Source: Pelargonium nanum (lineage: Eukaryota; Streptophyta; Magnoliopsida; Geraniales; Geraniaceae). Taken from it: 47,057 nucleotides of DNA. Where the stretch lies: contig JAYMTF010000183.1 in NCBI GenBank assembly GCA_036897485.1, positions 1-47,057 on the forward strand, written 5' to 3'. A model generated the notes under the pieces. It had not been told where the DNA came from. It did not search any database and saw nothing but the letters and a program-made list of their open reading frames with translations. The translations under genes and the position numbers were made by a program. Each line of letters starts with the position of its first letter. The stretch's first letter is position 1. Below are positions 45,840-47,057 of the stretch, in pieces.

Positions 45840-46850
45840 TGTTAGTGTGTGAATTGGAGGGAAGAAGTGGATTATGGTAGATTTGGGGGAGAGATGTAGG
45901 GGCATTTTAGTCATTTCATGTAGACCAGGCAATTCGAGTTCGGGTCGGGTTGAGAATGTCTACTCGGCACTAGCTGGAATTTGGGTCATGGACCGGGTAC
46001 CCGCTAGTCTAGATTCAAATTGTCAACTCTAATTGCAGATATTAGAGGGAGTAGAGGTGACAATTCAGATTTTATGTCGAGTTTTTTGAGTTTTGGTTGA
46101 ATACGTAACTCAAACTATATCCACTTTTTTTTTTCTCGTGGTAGGCCCGATCATAATGTAGATCATATATGTTTTATATACCCCGATCTTGAAAGATAGC
46201 AAGTCAAATTTTGAGTCACCTAATACTCAAGTCCAAATTGCTGAACATGAGAAATAAAGTTTGTAAGTAGTTAGTGTGACGTGTAAAAGACGAGTATGTT
46301 GTTAAATTGGTCGGAAGGAGTATAACTTGATTAATAAATAAGTTGAGTTAGTCGATCAACATAACACAATCATGTACACTAATTTGTTTTAAATAAGGAG
46401 GTTATTAATTAATAGAGGTGAAAAATGGGTCGATAGCCCATACTCGAACCTATTTAGATTAGACAAATAATAGTATGTCTATCACTCAAATTATTGTTAA
46501 CTCAAAGTCGATACAATCAAGATATGGTAACGTATACATGCAAACTGAACATTGGGTCAAGCCCTATCAAAATGGGTAAAAAAAAACATATAAATGTTTG
46601 TCATTTCGAATTCAATACAATCGGGTCAAACTAACGATAACATGTGGACAATTTGTCTATTTACCAATTAGATTTCAAAACTAGTTTAACTAGATGGTTC
46701 AAGTAAGTACGGCCTCGATTAATTGAACATGTTAATCTATAAAAGCACAACACGAACATGATTAAGATGAACAAAAACATTTCAAAACACGTCGTGTCTG
46801 TGTCAAGTCACGGTCTAAACTCTAAACTAGGATATCTAATTCTTGTAGTT
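45840..46850. other. Divergent spacer with hAT-like elements
   Basis: It begins with the 5' UTR and promoter side of the methyltransferase. hAT-like copies lie at about 45921-46035 (right end AAATTGTCAACTCTA), 46049-46250 (left end TAGAGGTGACAATTC) and probably 46412-46560 (AATAGAGGTGAAAAATGGG). A CGTGTC-family fragment lies at about 46690-46815. No gene seen. Confidence 0.45.
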
Positions 46851-46859
46851 CCATCATCC

Positions 46860-47057
46860 ATGCATTCAGGGAGAAAACGGCACCGTTTTCGTTACACCAA
46901 AAGAGTCATTCTCAGCCGTTGATTTCGAGATCAATCAACCAATAAATATCTCATCTTCACCACAAAAGCAAACCCTAGCCCTTATAAGCTTCGCGCCACC
47001 GACTGTAGAAAGAGAAGCCAGTTTCTCTCCGGCGAGCGAGATCGAGACGAAGAAGAA
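46860..47057 (+). promoter_or_regulatory. Promoter and 5' UTR start of a gene leaving the window
   Basis: Elements run in promoter order: an inverted AACGG-type pair (near 46877), the evening-element core AAATATCT (46944-46951), a telo-box AAACCCTAG (46970-46978), a TTATAAG TATA-like word (46982-46988), then a GA-rich leader ending in GAAGAAGAA. No ATG-led frame is visible before the window ends. Telo-boxes are common in ribosomal-protein and growth genes, but the product cannot be told. Confidence 0.5.

Overview
This is nuclear DNA from a flowering plant, most likely a eudicot. Evidence: many GT-AG introns, AT-rich spacers, Tourist-, Stowaway-, CACTA- and hAT-like elements, SINE- and LINE-derived remnants, and proteins specific to land plants. 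I see no bacterial, viral, rRNA, tRNA or CRISPR feature.

Layout. (1) 1.2-8.0 kb and 9.6-14.6 kb, plus strand: two tandem malectin-like leucine-rich-repeat receptor kinases. Each can be assembled from 13 exons into an open frame (889 and 855 codons). (2) 17.8-18.9 kb, minus strand: a bHLH factor of the bHLH87/HECATE-related clade, with a 5' UTR running to about 19.5 kb. (3) 19.5-33.4 kb: a 14 kb gap of repeats and AT-rich DNA, with an orphan G-box island near 24.1 kb and an unexplained candidate minus-strand transcription unit at 27-31 kb. (4) 34.0-38.5 kb, plus strand: an EARLY FLOWERING 3-like gene of four coding exons (748 codons). It has a duplicated leader, a G-box-rich promoter and LINE debris in intron 1. 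(5) 39.6-45.8 kb, minus strand: a ten-exon RumA/RlmD-type RNA uracil-C5 methyltransferase (542 codons), convergent with the ELF3-like gene. (6) 46.9 kb to the end: promoter and probable 5' UTR of a plus-strand gene that leaves the window.

From memory, the order RNA methyltransferase / ELF3-like / bHLH87 / LRR receptor kinase matches Arabidopsis At3g21300-At3g21320-At3g21330-At3g21340. The block therefore looks like conserved microsynteny, and the light/clock gene is probably the At3g21320 type of ELF3 relative rather than canonical ELF3. The genes do not form one pathway. Their association is positional.

The most interesting points are these: the second receptor kinase has DYG in place of DFG, a shortened activation loop, and a tail that ends exactly where a MITE begins; the ELF3-like protein has no polyglutamine tract; and its leader carries a tandem duplication with a repeated short upstream ORF. 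I found no convincing new multi-gene system.
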